A stretch of DNA of 64,000 bases from Alistipes sp. An66. GTDB lineage: Bacteria; Bacteroidota; Bacteroidia; Bacteroidales; Rikenellaceae. Below the pieces are notes generated by a model, which was not told the origin of the DNA, did no database searches, and worked only from the letters and a program-made list of their open reading frames with translations. The position numbers were made by a program, and so were the translations under genes. Within the stretch, counting starts at the first letter, position 1; every line of letters begins with the position of its first letter. The DNA lies in NCBI RefSeq assembly GCF_002161445.1, contig NZ_NFHT01000012.1, forward strand, positions 1 to 64,000. Reading direction: 5' to 3'. Positions 63,797 through 64,000 of this stretch are shown here, one piece after another.

Positions 63797-64000
63797 ATGT
63801 GGTTGAGATTTGGAAAATATCTTGTCGGCCTGCTGTTGTTCGGCATTGCGTTGTCGGGAGGCTCCTGCCGCCGGGCCGTGGAGCGCGCAAAACGGAACAT
63901 ACGGATCGAGGCCGTGGAAAAGGTCGAACGCATCGGTATCTCCGGTGCCGAGGTCGTCGTGCGCGTCAACAACGGATCCCGCTACAAGCTGGCCCTGACG
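63797..64000 (+). CDS. Partial lipoprotein gene, cut by the window edge
   Basis: From the ATG at 63797 the frame stays open to the window end (68 residues). It begins with a signal and lipobox-like LSGGSC, then RRAVERAKRNIRIEAVEKVER and a beta-rich ISGAEVVVRVNNGSRYKLALT. The start resembles small Bacteroidota lipoproteins, perhaps with an LEA-like domain, but I cannot assign a family. It follows menG by 42 bases. Confidence 0.6.
   Translation, partial: MWLRFGKYLVGLLLFGIALSGGSCRRAVERAKRNIRIEAVEKVERIGISGAEVVVRVNNGSRYKLALT

Overview
The window reads as a chromosomal segment of a GC-rich gut Bacteroidota. Alistipes or a close Rikenellaceae relative is my best inference. Supporting signs are promoters with the Bacteroidota -7 motif TAnnTTTG and almost no Shine-Dalgarno signals, an N-succinylornithine-type transcarbamylase in the arginine cluster, lipoproteins of families typical of the phylum (DUF4837, DUF4595, BACON, PepSY-like, DUF6624), and a fusA-rpsJ junction without tuf. 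The DNA is almost fully coding. No insertion sequence, prophage, CRISPR array, tRNA or rRNA gene was seen.

Region 1 (1-8.3 kb) holds surE, a NarL-type two-component pair, a cardiolipin synthase, a DUF4837 lipoprotein divergent from a polysaccharide deacetylase, efp and a DUF4595 lipoprotein. An AT-rich gap follows that may encode a small RNA. Region 2 (8.3-18.8 kb) is a complete arginine pathway on the minus strand, in transcription order GNAT, argG, argC, argD, argF', argB, argE-like, argH. It lies 33 bases downstream of a RelA-type (p)ppGpp synthetase whose hydrolase site is degenerate. Region 3 (18.9-30.1 kb) is housekeeping: hemolysin III, menA-xseA-xseB-methyltransferase, a TonB-like protein, prfA, an esterase, leuS and a repeat-built lipoprotein.

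Region 4 (30.5-49.5 kb) is the fused str-S10-spc-alpha ribosomal cluster from rpsL to rplQ, including secY, map, infA, rpmJ and rpoA. Two non-coding interruptions stand out. One is a 233-base gap between rpsJ and rplC with mutually exclusive hairpins. The other is a 677-base highly structured gap between rpsN and rpsH that ends in a strong new promoter. These are the best candidates here for undescribed regulatory RNA.

Region 5 (49.5-64 kb) holds small secreted proteins, a MaoC protein, tpiA, lysS, and a lipoprotein nuclease with an N-terminal BACON-like domain. A five-gene minus-strand operon follows (SDR, membrane zinc peptidase, SGNH hydrolase, MBOAT acyltransferase, PAP2 phosphatase), which looks like an envelope O-acylation module. 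The window ends with a LolC/E-type permease, menG/ubiE and the start of a lipoprotein gene cut by the window edge.
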